A stretch of DNA of 64,000 bases from Ruminococcus sp. (GTDB taxonomy: Bacteria > Bacillota > Clostridia > Oscillospirales > Ruminococcaceae). The position numbers and the translations under genes are program-made. The notes beneath the pieces are model-generated. The model was given only the letters and a program-made list of their open reading frames with translations. It made no database searches and was not told the origin of the DNA. Positions within the stretch are counted from its first letter, which is position 1. Each line of letters opens with the position of its first letter. The stretch spans positions 19,594-83,593 of the forward strand of contig JAAVHJ010000003.1 in NCBI GenBank assembly GCA_014799805.1. The letters are read 5' to 3'. Below are positions 52,213 through 61,828 of this stretch, piece after piece.

Positions 52213-54096
52213 ATGTGTGGTTTTGTAGGATTTACGAACAAGATTGACAATGCAAATCAAGTTATTGAAAACATGATGGATACTATCCGACACAGAGGAC
52301 CTGACGCAGGTGGTAAATATGTTGATTCTGATATTGCACTTGGACACCGAAGATTAAGCATTATTGACGTTTCAGAACAGGGAAATCAGCCGTTATATAG
52401 TCAGGACGGAAATCTTGTATTAGTTTTCAACGGCGAGATTTATAATTTCAGAGAACTTAGAACAGAGCTTGAACAACAAGGCTATCAATTTCAAACACAA
52501 ACAGATTCAGAAGTATTAATTTATAGCTATCAAGCTTATGGAACGAAAATGCTTGAAAAATTGCGTGGCATGTTTGCATTTGTGATTTGGGACAAGAAAA
52601 ATAAATCCCTATTTGGTGCAAGGGATTTTTTCGGGATTAAGCCGTTATATTATGCCAAAATGGGCGATATATTATTATTTGGTTCTGAAATTAAGGCTTT
52701 TTTAAAACACCCTGCTTTTAAAAAAGAATTAAATACTTCGGCATTAGAAGAATATTTAACATTCCAGTATTCAGCAATGGACGAAACTTTTTTCAAACAT
52801 GTATATAAACTACAGCCAGCACATTATTTTATTTATCAAAATAATGAATTAAAAATTCAAAGATATTGGGATGTGCATTTTCAAGCAGATGAGAAACCCA
52901 GCTTAGAACAATGGGTAAAAGAAATTTCTAAAGTTTTTCATGAATCTGTACAAGCTCATAAAATTGCCGATGTAGAAGTAGGTTCTTTTTTGTCCAGTGG
53001 CGTTGATTCTAGTTATGTTGCGGCAATTGCTGATGTAGATAAAACATTTACTGTTGGTTTCGGCAAAGATGAAACATATAATGAAATCGGCTGGGCAAAA
53101 AATTTTTCTAAAGCAATTGGCAAGAAAAATTATTCAAAAGTGATTGAACCTCAAGAATATTGGGGAGAATTAAAGCATATTCAGTATCAGATGGATGAAC
53201 CCTTAGCAGACCCTGCAGCAATTGCATTATATTTTGTCTGTGGTTTGGCTTCTAAGCAATTAAAAGTTGTATTATCTGGCGAGGGAGCAGATGAAATTTT
53301 TGGTGGCTATAATGTTTACAGTGAACCAAATTCAACTGCTTATGATAAATTGCCAAGAGGTCTGAAACGAAGTGTTGGAGCTGTTGCACAGAAATTACCT
53401 GCCAAACGTGGCGTAAATTTTTTTGTGAGAAAAGGCAAAGATTTAGAAGAAAGATTTATTGGCAATGCTTATATGTTTAGTCCAGAAGAACGCAGGAATT
53501 TATTAAAAATTAAAACAACTGCACCTGAACCAACTGAATTAACAGCACATTATTATAAAAGAGTTGCCAATCAAGATGAAGTAACAAAAATGCAATATTT
53601 AGATTTGCATATGTGGATGGCTGGGGATATTTTGCTAAAAGCTGACAAAATGAGTATGGCTCATTCTTTAGAATTGCGAGTGCCTTTTTTAGATAAAGAA
53701 GTCATGCGACTTGCAGAAAGAATTCCAACAAGATACCGTGTAACCAGAAAAGAAATTACAGATGAACATACGCCGTATATTACAAAATATGCAATGCGTT
53801 TAGCTGCGAAACAAGATACCCCGCAGGAAACAGCGAAAACAGCATCTAAGAAAAAATTAGGTTTTCCTGTTCCAATTCGTGTATGGCTCAAAGAAGAGAA
53901 ATATTATCATATTGTAAAAAATAGATTTGAAAGCAATGCAAGCAAGCAATTTTTTCATACAGAGCAATTAATTCAGCTCCTGAATGACCATAAAGACGGT
54001 AAAGCAGATAATAGCCGTAAAATTTGGACAGTGTTTATGTTTTTAATCTGGTATGCTGTGTATTTTGAAAATGAAAGTTATGCATTTGCTTCATGA
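52213..54096 (+). CDS. asnB: Asparagine synthetase (glutamine-hydrolysing)
   Basis: 627 residues. Met-Cys start MCGFVGF exposes Cys2 as glutaminase nucleophile. RHRGPDAGG, HRRLSIID and FNGEIYNFREL are glutamine-binding motifs. The synthetase domain has the PP-loop SFLSSGVDSSYVAA, LSGEGADEIFGGY and MSMAHSLELRVPFLD. It makes asparagine from aspartate, ATP and glutamine. Complete. It is followed by pyrB after 28 bases, so a shared transcript of nitrogen-using biosynthetic genes (asnB, pyrB, guaA) is likely. Confidence 0.97.
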   Translation: MCGFVGFTNKIDNANQVIENMMDTIRHRGPDAGGKYVDSDIALGHRRLSIIDVSEQGNQPLYSQDGNLVLVFNGEIYNFRELRTELEQQGYQFQTQTDSEVLIYSYQAYGTKMLEKLRGMFAFVIWDKKNKSLFGARDFFGIKPLYYAKMGDILLFGSEIKAFLKHPAFKKELNTSALEEYLTFQYSAMDETFFKHVYKLQPAHYFIYQNNELKIQRYWDVHFQADEKPSLEQWVKEISKVFHESVQAHKIADVEVGSFLSSGVDSSYVAAIADVDKTFTVGFGKDETYNEIGWAKNFSKAIGKKNYSKVIEPQEYWGELKHIQYQMDEPLADPAAIALYFVCGLASKQLKVVLSGEGADEIFGGYNVYSEPNSTAYDKLPRGLKRSVGAVAQKLPAKRGVNFFVRKGKDLEERFIGNAYMFSPEERRNLLKIKTTAPEPTELTAHYYKRVANQDEVTKMQYLDLHMWMAGDILLKADKMSMAHSLELRVPFLDKEVMRLAERIPTRYRVTRKEITDEHTPYITKYAMRLAAKQDTPQETAKTASKKKLGFPVPIRVWLKEEKYYHIVKNRFESNASKQFFHTEQLIQLLNDHKDGKADNSRKIWTVFMFLIWYAVYFENESYAFAS

Positions 54097-54124
54097 AAAT
54101 AAAAACAGGAGGATATTATATTTT

Positions 54125-55210
54125 ATGTTTTCTGATTATCCGCATTTAATTGACCTGAATGATTACCCTGTTTCATGGTGGAACGGTTTATTAAAACAGG
54201 CAGAAGAAATTATTAAAAATCCTGCACTTTATGCCAATAGCTGTAAAGGCAAAATTATGGGAACGTTATTTTATGAACCCTCTACAAGAACACAAATGTC
54301 ATTCCAGACAGCAATGTTGCGTTTAGGCGGTACAATTATCGGCTTTGACAATCCACAGACTTCTTCTGTTGCCAAAGGTGAAAATTTAAAAGATACAACG
54401 AAAATTGTCAGTGGCTATTCCGATGTACTTGTGATTCGTCATCCTGTCATGGGTTCAGCAAAAGCAGCGGCATTAACTTCAGATTGTCCTGTGATTAATG
54501 CTGGAGATGGTGGACATTTGCACCCAACGCAAACTTTAACAGATTTAATGACACTCAAAATGGAAAAAGGTAAATTATCAGGGCTAACAATTGGTTTATG
54601 CGGGGACTTACTAAATGGAAGAACTGTGCACTCTCTTTGTAAAGCTATGAGTTGCTATGAAAATAATCATTTTATTATGATTTCTACCAAAGCTTTAAAA
54701 ATGCCGTCTTATATTAAAGATAAAATCAGAGCAAATGGCGGAACTTATGAAGAAACAGAAAGTTTGGAAAAAGCAATTCCAAAATTGGATATGCTGTATA
54801 TGACTAGAATCCAAAGAGAACGTTTTGCCAATGAAGAAGAATATCTTGCTCAAAAAGACACGTATATTCTGACAACAAAAAAAATGAATCTTGCCAGACC
54901 TGATATGATTGTCATGCATCCCCTGCCACGTGTTGACGAAATCGAAGTTGCAGTTGACGATGATACAAGAGCTTTGTATTTTAAACAGGCAAAATATGGC
55001 ATGTATATTCGTATGTCGTTAATTTTAACTATGCTGCAAAGTAATGTAAAAACACAACTGCTAGCAGGGGATTTGCATACAGGGATTGCTTGCAAAAATA
55101 AAAATTGTATTACTTGTCAAGAAACTTATTTGCCGAAAAGTTTTATTGGCAAGGGGTCAACTTTGACTTGCGAATACTGTGACGAAAGATTGTTATTACA
55201 ACATGAATAA
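54125..55210 (+). CDS. pyrB: Aspartate carbamoyltransferase with C-terminal PyrI-type zinc domain
   Basis: 361 residues from MFSDYPHLIDLNDYPVSWWN behind AGGAGG. The catalytic chain (about 1-308) has the carbamoyl-phosphate loop FYEPSTRTQMSF, VIRHPVMGS, GDGGHLHPTQTLTDL and MHPLPRVDEI, diagnostic of aspartate transcarbamoylase, the first committed pyrimidine step. The last 50 residues carry C323-x4-C328-x20-C349-x2-C352, the zinc cluster layout of the regulatory chain PyrI, which binds catalytic subunits. The nucleotide-binding half of PyrI is absent here. No separate pyrI is nearby. Confidence 0.93.
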   Translation: MFSDYPHLIDLNDYPVSWWNGLLKQAEEIIKNPALYANSCKGKIMGTLFYEPSTRTQMSFQTAMLRLGGTIIGFDNPQTSSVAKGENLKDTTKIVSGYSDVLVIRHPVMGSAKAAALTSDCPVINAGDGGHLHPTQTLTDLMTLKMEKGKLSGLTIGLCGDLLNGRTVHSLCKAMSCYENNHFIMISTKALKMPSYIKDKIRANGGTYEETESLEKAIPKLDMLYMTRIQRERFANEEEYLAQKDTYILTTKKMNLARPDMIVMHPLPRVDEIEVAVDDDTRALYFKQAKYGMYIRMSLILTMLQSNVKTQLLAGDLHTGIACKNKNCITCQETYLPKSFIGKGSTLTCEYCDERLLLQHE

Positions 55211-55261
55211 AATAATTTATTTTAAAATTAATAAAAATTAATGAAAAGGAGAATATTTTTT

Positions 55262-56800
55262 ATGGCACATCAATTAATGATTGTTCTTGATTTTGGAGGA
55301 CAGTATAACCAGCTTATTGCTCGCAGAGTACGTGAATGTGGCGTTTATTGCGAAGTAAAAAGCTATAAAACCCCGATTGAAGAAATTAAAAAATTAAATC
55401 CAAAGGGCATTATTTTTACAGGAGGGCCTAACAGCGTTTTTGAAGAAACTTCACCACATATTACAAAAGAAATTTTTGAATTAAATATTCCAATTTTGGG
55501 AATTTGCTATGGCGCACAACTCATTGCTTATACACTAGGGGGCGTTGTATCGCCTTGTGACACTTCCGAATATGGCAAAACTGACACACATTATGATAAT
55601 TCTAGCATTTTATTTGGTGGAATTCATTTGCCTGAAACAGCTCCTTCTTGGATGAGCCATACAAATTATGTTTCAAAACTTCCAGAGGGTTTTCGCCGAA
55701 CAGCTTATACACAAGATTGTCCTTTTGCTGGATTTGAAAATGCTGAAAAGAAATTTTATGCTGTGCAATTTCACCCTGAAGTGAATCATACATTTGCAGG
55801 ACAAGGCATGATTGACAGCTTTGTAAAAAATGTTTGTGGCTGTGTTGGTGACTGGACAATGGCAGGCTATGCGAAAACTGCAATTGAAGAAATTCGTGCT
55901 AAAGTCGGTGATGGTAAAGTATTATTAGCATTATCTGGTGGTGTAGACAGTTCTGTTGCAGCGGCTTTGCTTGCAAAAGCTGTTGGCAATCAATTAACTT
56001 GTATTTTCGTTGACCACGGTTTCATGCGTAAAAATGAGGGTGACGAAGTAGAACAGGCTTTTAAAAATTCTGGTATGAATTTTATCCGTGTGAATGCGAA
56101 ACAGCAATTTATGAGTAAATTACAAGGCGTTTCTGACCCTGAAACAAAACGTAAAATTATCGGCGAAGAATTTATTCGTGTATTTGAACAAGAAGCAAAA
56201 AAAATTGGCAAAGTAGATTATTTAGTACAGGGGACAATTTATCCTGATGTAATTGAAAGTGGTTTAGGTGATGCCGATGTGATTAAATCACATCATAATG
56301 TTGGCGGTTTGCCTGATTATGTAGATTTCAAAGAAATTATAGAACCATTAAGAATGTTATTCAAAGATGAAGTTCGCAAATTAGGCACAGAATTAGGCTT
56401 ATCACCTGTGCTTGTTTGGAGACAGCCGTTCCCAGGTCCAGGGCTTGCGATTAGAATTATTGGTGATATTACAGATGAAAAACTTGCCATTTTGCAAGAC
56501 GCTGATTTTATTTTCCGTCAGGAAATTGCAGAAGCAGGGCTTGACAGGGATATTAATCAATATTTTGCAGTATTAACAAATATGCGTTCTGTTGGTGTCA
56601 TGGGCGATTGCAGAACTTATGATTATACAATTGCACTAAGAGCTGTCACAACAAGTGATTTCATGACAGCGGATTTTGCTAAAATTCCATATGAGACACT
56701 TGCGGTTGTTGCAAATCGAATTGTCAATGAAGTAAAAAATGTGAATCGTGTTGTCTATGATGTGACAACAAAACCACCAGCAACAATTGAATGGGAATAA
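55262..56800 (+). CDS. guaA: GMP synthase (glutamine-hydrolysing)
   Basis: 512 residues from [20 protein letters not shown]. The glutaminase domain has [13 protein letters not shown] (nucleophile Cys) and [11 protein letters not shown]. The ATP pyrophosphatase has [17 protein letters not shown], and the C-terminal dimerisation domain has [13 protein letters not shown] and [16 protein letters not shown]. It converts XMP to GMP. Complete, of usual length. It follows pyrB by 51 bases and ends at a strong terminator. Confidence 0.98.
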   Translation: MAHQLMIVLDFGGQYNQLIARRVRECGVYCEVKSYKTPIEEIKKLNPKGIIFTGGPNSVFEETSPHITKEIFELNIPILGICYGAQLIAYTLGGVVSPCDTSEYGKTDTHYDNSSILFGGIHLPETAPSWMSHTNYVSKLPEGFRRTAYTQDCPFAGFENAEKKFYAVQFHPEVNHTFAGQGMIDSFVKNVCGCVGDWTMAGYAKTAIEEIRAKVGDGKVLLALSGGVDSSVAAALLAKAVGNQLTCIFVDHGFMRKNEGDEVEQAFKNSGMNFIRVNAKQQFMSKLQGVSDPETKRKIIGEEFIRVFEQEAKKIGKVDYLVQGTIYPDVIESGLGDADVIKSHHNVGGLPDYVDFKEIIEPLRMLFKDEVRKLGTELGLSPVLVWRQPFPGPGLAIRIIGDITDEKLAILQDADFIFRQEIAEAGLDRDINQYFAVLTNMRSVGVMGDCRTYDYTIALRAVTTSDFMTADFAKIPYETLAVVANRIVNEVKNVNRVVYDVTTKPPATIEWE

Positions 56801-56962
56801 TAAAGATTAATTACTAGTATTACAAGAAAATATATTAAAAAATTATGGATAAATTGTATTTATCAAAATGGTGGCAAAATTATTTACCAAAAGTGATATT
56901 AATATTGAAATGGATTAAAATTAAGATTTATAGAACAAGTGAAAATAATTTATTAAAAGTAT

Positions 56963-57001
56963 AAAAAAGCTGACTGATTTTTTAACCAGTCAGCCTTTTT
57001 A
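56963..57001 (+). terminator. Terminator after guaA
   Basis: AAAAAGCTGACTG pairs with CAGTCAGCCTTTTT around ATTTTTTAAC. Nothing codable lies in the 160 bases before it. Confidence 0.9.
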
Positions 57002-57010
57002 TAATGTAAA

Positions 57011-57181
57011 TCATGCTAATTTTGTAAAATACCAAAGAAAATGATATTCATCAAAACAAATATTTTTTGCATTTTCATCAATAACATAAATGCCGTCAAT
57101 AAGATATGTCCATTGATAGTCATTACCTATGTTAAAAATTCCCATATTAGGAATATGGTGACAGCGACACAGATTCATCAT
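57011..57181 (-). CDS. 56-residue protein of unknown function
   Basis: The frame reads MMNLCRCHHIPNMGIFNIGN, DYQWTYLIDGIYVIDENAKN and a short tail ending YFTKLA. GAGAGG lies six bases before the first ATG, a good start signal. A CxCHH cluster at the N-terminus might bind metal. It is upstream of, and co-directional with, nothing obvious except the mutarotase gene that ends 40 bases before it. No family recognised; the ribosome site and protein-like composition argue that it is real. Confidence 0.55.
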   Translation of the reverse strand: MMNLCRCHHIPNMGIFNIGNDYQWTYLIDGIYVIDENAKNICFDEYHFLWYFTKLA

Positions 57182-57220
57182 TTTTCCTCTCTGTTTATAT
57201 AATTATCTAAAAAATAAAAC

Positions 57221-58078
57221 TTATTTCACAGTGATAATATAAGAATAGTTGTATTCATTGCCAGCATCCAATTTAATTGCATGTGCTTTTTTTTCAATAT
57301 CTAATTCTGAATCATCATAACTTGTCGGTACAGAAGTCCACGGCTCTAAGCATACAAATCTTGCATGGTCATCATGCATAGGTGACCAAACGGCAATGCA
57401 TTCTGATTCTGGAAATTCAACTGTAACCTCATGAGAAGAATTTTTAGATTTCAAAGAAATTTTCTTTGATTTTGGATTTGCTAAAATAATTGCGTCATAG
57501 TCAAATAATTCTCTTGTTATGTGCAGAATCTTTTCGTTTTTGAGTAATACGACAGGCTGATTATTAATCATGCGTGTGACAGTTTCTTCTGTTTCATATT
57601 CGACAATATAATCTGTAAAATTTTCATTTGGTTCTAACGGGCAGTTAAATGCAGGGTGTCCGCCAATATAAAAATAAATTGGCTTATTATCTGTGTTAAG
57701 AACAGTATGTTCAATTTTTACACCATTGTCTAAAATAGTATATTTAATTTTAAATTGAAATTGATACGGATACTGTGCAAGCGTTTCTGCATTAGAATTT
57801 AATTGAAATGTAATAGAACATTCTGTTTTTTCAAGTAAATCAAATTCTAAATCTCTTGCAAAGCCATGATTGGCTTTCATTTGATATTCTTTGCCATTAG
57901 CCTGATAAGTTCTGTTTTTTGGCGAACAGATAAATGGAAATAATATTGGTGCATATCTTTTCCACGCATCACCACATTGCCAAAGATATTCCAGTTGATT
58001 CAACTGAATCGAATGTAATTCTGCTCCAAATGAATCAGCTGTTAATTTCAAATTATTTCTTTTTAGTTCGTATAACAT
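57221..58078 (-). CDS. Aldose 1-epimerase family protein (LacX-like)
   Basis: 285 residues of the galactose-mutarotase-like fold. ADSFGAELHSIQLNQLEYLW near the start, LFPFICSPKNRTYQANGKEY, GFARDLEFDLLEK and YFYIGGHPAFNCPL (conserved histidine) are visible, with CLEPWTSVPTSYDD near the end. Members interconvert anomers of hexoses or hexose 6-phosphates. The glutamate in CLEPW would be the catalytic base. Stand-alone gene. Confidence 0.9.
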   Translation of the reverse strand: MLYELKRNNLKLTADSFGAELHSIQLNQLEYLWQCGDAWKRYAPILFPFICSPKNRTYQANGKEYQMKANHGFARDLEFDLLEKTECSITFQLNSNAETLAQYPYQFQFKIKYTILDNGVKIEHTVLNTDNKPIYFYIGGHPAFNCPLEPNENFTDYIVEYETEETVTRMINNQPVVLLKNEKILHITRELFDYDAIILANPKSKKISLKSKNSSHEVTVEFPESECIAVWSPMHDDHARFVCLEPWTSVPTSYDDSELDIEKKAHAIKLDAGNEYNYSYIITVK

Positions 58079-58165
58079 AAATTTTCCTCCAGATTTAAAA
58101 TATAACCTCTCTGCCGAAACAGAGAGGTATCATATTTAATAAATTTGATAATCGCAAACAGTTTC

Positions 58166-58567
58166 TTATCTCTTGGAGAACTGAGGTGCACGACGAGCAG
58201 CTTTGAGACCGTATTTTTTTCTTTCTTTCATTCTTGGGTCACGAGTCAGGAAACCTGCACTTTTGAGAGCTGGACGAAGTTCTGCGTCATACTGGAGCAA
58301 AGCACGGGAAATACCATGACGAATTGCACCAGCTTGACCAGTTACACCGCCGCCATTAACAGTGCAAACAACGTCAAATTTATCAAGAGTATCTGTTAAA
58401 TGCAAAGGCTGACGAACGATTAATTTCAGTGTTTCAAGACCAAAATAATCATCAATATTTCTGCCATTGATAGTAATATTACCACTACCAGGAATTAATC
58501 TAACTCTGGAAACGGAATGTTTTCTTCTGCCTGTACCATAATGGTATGCAACTTTTGGTTCGTACAT
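58166..58567 (-). CDS. rpsI: 30S ribosomal protein S9
   Basis: 133 residues, ending in the typical basic RRAPQFSKR tail that reaches the ribosomal P site. [19 protein letters not shown] at the N-terminus and [20 protein letters not shown] in the middle are hallmark segments. It follows rplM by 19 bases, the universal L13-S9 operon. Confidence 0.99.
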   Translation of the reverse strand: MYEPKVAYHYGTGRRKHSVSRVRLIPGSGNITINGRNIDDYFGLETLKLIVRQPLHLTDTLDKFDVVCTVNGGGVTGQAGAIRHGISRALLQYDAELRPALKSAGFLTRDPRMKERKKYGLKAARRAPQFSKR

Positions 58568-58586
58568 TTATAAGCTCCTCCTTTGA

Positions 58587-59015
58587 TTAAAATTCATAAA
58601 CTTCAGGCTTTTGTGCAGCATGCTTATGTTCTGCACCCTTAACAGTACGCAAACGTTTTAACTGATTTGCACCTTGTGTATTATGTGGCAACATACCTGT
58701 TACAGCAATTGTCATTGCTCTTTCAGGCTGTTCAGCCATTAATTTCTTATAAGAAATTTCTTTGATACCGCCAATCCAGCCAGTATGCCAATAGAATTTT
58801 TTCTGTTCAAGTTTCTTACCAGTTAAAATAGCCTTTTCGCAATTAATAATAATCACATGGTCGCCACAATCAACATGTGGTGTAAAAGTAGGCTTATGCT
58901 TGCCTCTTAACAAAATAGCTGCTTGTGCTGCTACACGACCTAAAGGCTTGTCTGTTGCATCTAAAATATACCATTTACGGCTGATTTCGCTAGCTTTCGG
59001 CATTGTCGTAGACAT
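58587..59015 (-). CDS. rplM: 50S ribosomal protein L13
   Basis: 142 residues from MSTTMPKASEISRKWYILDA; GGAGGAATATTTT precedes this ATG, while the in-frame codons up to 59096 lie in the leader RNA. DKPLGRVAAQAAILLRGKHK, GDHVIIINCEKAILTGKK and AVTGMLPHNTQGANQLKRLR are diagnostic. It is first gene of the L13-S9 operon with a consensus promoter and a structured leader. Confidence 0.99.
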   Translation of the reverse strand: MSTTMPKASEISRKWYILDATDKPLGRVAAQAAILLRGKHKPTFTPHVDCGDHVIIINCEKAILTGKKLEQKKFYWHTGWIGGIKEISYKKLMAEQPERAMTIAVTGMLPHNTQGANQLKRLRTVKGAEHKHAAQKPEVYEF

Positions 59016-59135
59016 AAAATATTCCTCCAATTTTTTTAGAATAATACATATTTGCTTGCATGTACTGCAATCGGCACGGGGATACCAAATCAACAAATAT
59101 GGGCATCTACAGTTGGTTACTCTGCGACACCATGT
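59016..59135 (-). promoter_or_regulatory. Structured rplM leader (L13-leader-type candidate)
   Basis: Between the promoter and the L13 start the RNA has a perfect long-range 8-bp pairing, CATATTTG (about 59096-59103) with CAAATATG (about 59047-59054), enclosing smaller possible pairs. Many Bacillota have an autoregulatory L13 leader here; whether this one matches that family was not tested. Confidence 0.5.
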
Positions 59136-59142
59136 AATTTAT

Positions 59143-59171
59143 ATTATACTTTTTTTTAAAGAATTTGTCAA
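59143..59171 (-). promoter_or_regulatory. Consensus promoter of rplM-rpsI
   Basis: On the minus strand TTGACA (59171-59166), 17 bases, TATAAT (59148-59143): a perfect consensus, as expected for a ribosomal protein operon. Confidence 0.9.
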
Positions 59172-59339
59172 GGGCTTTTCCAAAAAAATTTTGTTTATTT
59201 TATATTTTAAATGTTTGCTTTTTTTGAATCTATTTTTTTGAAAAAAATATACAGAATTACTAAATTTAGAAAAATGCTTGACAAATTAAAAAAAATATGG
59301 TATCATATATGAGGATAAATTATTATCTGTTTTTAACAT

Positions 59340-59412
59340 CTGGGTGTGGCGCAGTTGGTAGCGTGCTACCTTGGGGTGGTAGAGGCCGTGGGTTCAAGTC
59401 CCGTCACTCAGA
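59340..59412 (+). tRNA. tRNA-Pro(GGG)
   Basis: 73 bases. Acceptor CTGGGTG pairs with CACTCAG, discriminator A. D arm GGCGCAGTTGGTAGCG, anticodon stem CTACC/GGTAG with loop TTGGGGT (anticodon GGG), T arm CGTGGGTTCAAGTCCCG. CCA is not encoded. It is monocistronic, followed at once by a terminator. Confidence 0.95.
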
Positions 59413-59425
59413 TAAAATTTAATGC

Positions 59426-59458
59426 AAAAAAAAGAACGATTTTTCGTTCTTTTTTTTT
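59426..59458 (+). terminator. Terminator of tRNA-Pro
   Basis: AAAAAAGAACGA pairs with TCGTTCTTTTTTTT around TTT. Confidence 0.9.
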
Positions 59459-59459
59459 A

Positions 59460-59696
59460 TTAGTTAATATCACTAATCATTTTTTTACAGTTTCTACATA
59501 CATAAAAATAATCTGGTGCCGCTGTAAGATAATTTGTATGAATAATAACACCGCCTTCATCTTTTACTTTTTTCTTTGTAATTGGCAAAAAAGCATGTTT
59601 ACTATAATATTCTTTCGGTAACCAGTATACAAAATAACCATTTGTGCCAATTAGATTACCTTTTATCATTTCCTGTTTACAATAGGGACAAAGCAT
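59460..59696 (-). CDS. Small double zinc-knuckle protein (PF20097-like)
   Basis: 78 residues from MLCPYCKQEMIKGNLIGTNG; GAGGTG before this ATG decides against the codon nine bases earlier. CPYCKQEM at the start and VCRNCKKM at the end are two CxxC pairs that would bind one zinc. The middle (FVYWLPKEYYSKHAFLPITK) is typical of small Clostridia proteins of this type. Function unknown. Confidence 0.7.
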   Translation of the reverse strand: MLCPYCKQEMIKGNLIGTNGYFVYWLPKEYYSKHAFLPITKKKVKDEGGVIIHTNYLTAAPDYFYVCRNCKKMISDIN

Positions 59697-59892
59697 TTCT
59701 ATCACCTCTTGTTATTATCATAGCATACTGAATAAAATTTGTCAAGTTATGATTAAGCAACTTTTAAAAAAATCTTAAACAATTCTTAATTGTATGACAC
59801 ATGCTGATATGATATAATAATAGATGCGATACAAAAACATGAAATGACAAGACAGGATAACTTTCTGCAAGAATATATAGAGGGAATTTATT

Positions 59893-60324
59893 ATGCGTTA
59901 TGATTTTCTGGATAAAAAAGCATATCCTATAGGGATATTACCAAGCAATAATGATTTTGAATTTTACTGGATGAGTGATGATTTTTCATATCTAGAAAAT
60001 ATATTTTTTAGTTCTTCATTAAATACAGTAATTCTGACTTTAGCAGATATTTTTAGTAATCATACACCCAACTATAGAATATTATTAAATTTATTCAGAT
60101 GTAAATATATTGATAGTTATCATATTGTAACTAATAAACTTAATAGAGAACTTAAAGACATTAATTATATAGAATTATTTTTAAATAAAAAAGATGATAA
60201 CTCTCTAAAAATAAAAAAAATGATATTAATCATAAATAATAATAAAAATATTTCTTTTAATCCTGCATTAAAGTTATATCCATTTATTTCATTAAGTGAG
60301 AATATGATTGAATTTAATTTATAA
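59893..60324 (+). CDS. Hypothetical protein
   Basis: 143 residues, MRYDFLDKKAYPIGILPSNN onwards; alternating hydrophobic segments without a clear membrane helix, rich in N, L, I and Y. AGAGGGAATTT precedes the ATG, and a TATAAT-type -10 lies near 59814. It is followed by the VanZ-like gene after 19 bases. No family recognised. Confidence 0.55.
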   Translation: MRYDFLDKKAYPIGILPSNNDFEFYWMSDDFSYLENIFFSSSLNTVILTLADIFSNHTPNYRILLNLFRCKYIDSYHIVTNKLNRELKDINYIELFLNKKDDNSLKIKKMILIINNNKNISFNPALKLYPFISLSENMIEFNL

Positions 60325-60343
60325 ATTTAGGGAGGATTAAAAA

Positions 60344-60997
60344 ATGTTTCGTTTATTATCTATTATGATAGAATGTATTTCATCAGCTGTTTTTGTGATT
60401 CCAGCTGTGCTGCTTTGGCAATATAAAATAGCAAAACAAAAAAATTTTCATAAATTGCTTATGCTTTTGATTTTTTTATTTTATATCATAGCTATTTGTT
60501 CAGTCACAGGAATTCCAACAGTAGATACATTAAATACAATAGATTTTAGTATTAATATTATCCCATTCAAAGAAATCATAAATAGTCCTGTTGAATATAT
60601 TAAAAATTCAATATTAAATATTATTTTATTTATACCAGTGGGATTTTTACTACCTGTGATTTGGAAAGAATATGATTCTTTTAAGAAAACAGCTTTTACA
60701 GGGTTAATTTTATCTGTTATCATTGAGATATTACAAATCTTTACTTTTAGATTAACAGATATTGATGATATTATCACAAATACATTAGGTACAGTATTAG
60801 GCTATTGTATTGCAAAAATAATTTTAACTTGTGTATCATATAAGATAGTTAAAATTTCCAATGATAATGCAATTAAAAATGAATCTATTATTATTTTAAT
60901 GCTTGCATTTTTAATTAGTTTTCTGTTAAAGCCTCTTGTTTCAAATTCACTATGGGAAATTTTATTAGAAAGTTCGCTATGGGAGCAAATTAGATAA
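60344..60997 (+). CDS. VanZ-like family membrane protein
   Basis: 217 residues with five hydrophobic segments. The family core is clear: SINIIPFKEI, then ILNIILFIPVGFLLPVIW, GLILSVIIEILQIFTFRLTD and DIDDIITNTLGTVLGYCIAK. VanZ-like proteins are membrane proteins of uncertain biochemical role; some raise teicoplanin tolerance. Here it accompanies a hypothetical gene, not a glycopeptide operon, so no resistance is implied. GGGAGG precedes the start. Confidence 0.88.
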   Translation: MFRLLSIMIECISSAVFVIPAVLLWQYKIAKQKNFHKLLMLLIFLFYIIAICSVTGIPTVDTLNTIDFSINIIPFKEIINSPVEYIKNSILNIILFIPVGFLLPVIWKEYDSFKKTAFTGLILSVIIEILQIFTFRLTDIDDIITNTLGTVLGYCIAKIILTCVSYKIVKISNDNAIKNESIIILMLAFLISFLLKPLVSNSLWEILLESSLWEQIR

Positions 60998-61047
60998 ATA
61001 ATAAGCCATTTGCTATTACTAGTAAATGGCTTGTTTTCTTATAAAAA

Positions 61048-61665
61048 TTATCTCTGAAAATCTATCTGAACTAATTTTTTTCCATTAGGGAGCGAATGCT
61101 CCAGAGTTTTCACTGGACAATATCCAATTGCAATCATTATTTCCCTTAATGTTTTTTCTTCTATCTGATGATGTACCTGCTCCAGTTCATCAAATACATG
61201 CAAATAAGGAGAATCAGAAATCCAGTTATCTTCTGTATTTATCTGAATAATACAAGAAACAAATTCTGAAACTACATGTTTGATAACTTTCTGAAAGCAT
61301 TCATAACCAATATATTCAATTAATAGATTTGCAATTACCATGTCAGCTTTTGGTAACGTCTCTGTATTATTAAGTAAATTCACACACAAACATTCTAATA
61401 TTTCATTCAAATTAGGATATCTGCGAATTACTTCTTCCAAATAAGAAGCATTAATATCTATCCCATATATTTTTTTTAATTTACCCTTGGAGATATGTAC
61501 AAGACCATTACCACCTGCAATACCTAATATCATTACACTTGAAACAGGATATGCATCAAATTGATATTTCATCATTTCGTTCATAGCCTGCAACTGCATA
61601 ACAGATTCAAGCCTCATATGGTTTTCATAATCATCTAATGAAATTTTTTCCCATGGATTAGACAT
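61048..61665 (-). CDS. Class I SAM-dependent methyltransferase
   Basis: About 205 residues from MSNPWEKISLDDYENHMRLE; GGGGG lies five bases before this ATG. The SAM-binding glycine motif is VMILGIAGGNGLVHI (about 45-58), with acid in KIYGIDINASYL. The post-motif DMVIANLLIEYIGYECFQKV is typical of Methyltransf_25-like enzymes. Substrate unknown. It converges on the VanZ-like gene. Confidence 0.85.
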   Translation of the reverse strand: MSNPWEKISLDDYENHMRLESVMQLQAMNEMMKYQFDAYPVSSVMILGIAGGNGLVHISKGKLKKIYGIDINASYLEEVIRRYPNLNEILECLCVNLLNNTETLPKADMVIANLLIEYIGYECFQKVIKHVVSEFVSCIIQINTEDNWISDSPYLHVFDELEQVHHQIEEKTLREIMIAIGYCPVKTLEHSLPNGKKLVQIDFQR

Positions 61666-61750
61666 ATATACCCCCATAATTTGGATATCATATAAAAAAT
61701 AAAATTCCTAAAAACAGACAATAAAAACTGCTTTCAGGAAAATATTCTGA

Positions 61751-61822
61751 TGACCCCTACGGGAATCGAACCCATGTTGCCAGAATGAAAATCTGGAGTC
61801 TTAACCGCTTGACCAAGGGGCC
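61751..61822 (-). tRNA. tRNA-Glu(TTC)
   Basis: 72 bases on the minus strand. Acceptor GGCCCCT pairs with AGGGGTC, discriminator A. Anticodon stem CCAGA/TCTGG with loop TTTTCAT, anticodon TTC. T arm TGGGTTCGATTCCCG. CCA is not encoded. Six bases downstream of tRNA-Met in the same transcript. Confidence 0.95.
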
Positions 61823-61828
61823 TTATAG

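Noticed and set aside
60344..60997. VanZ-like gene as a glycopeptide resistance determinant
   Set aside because: No vanHAX genes are near. VanZ-like membrane proteins are common in Bacillota without resistance.
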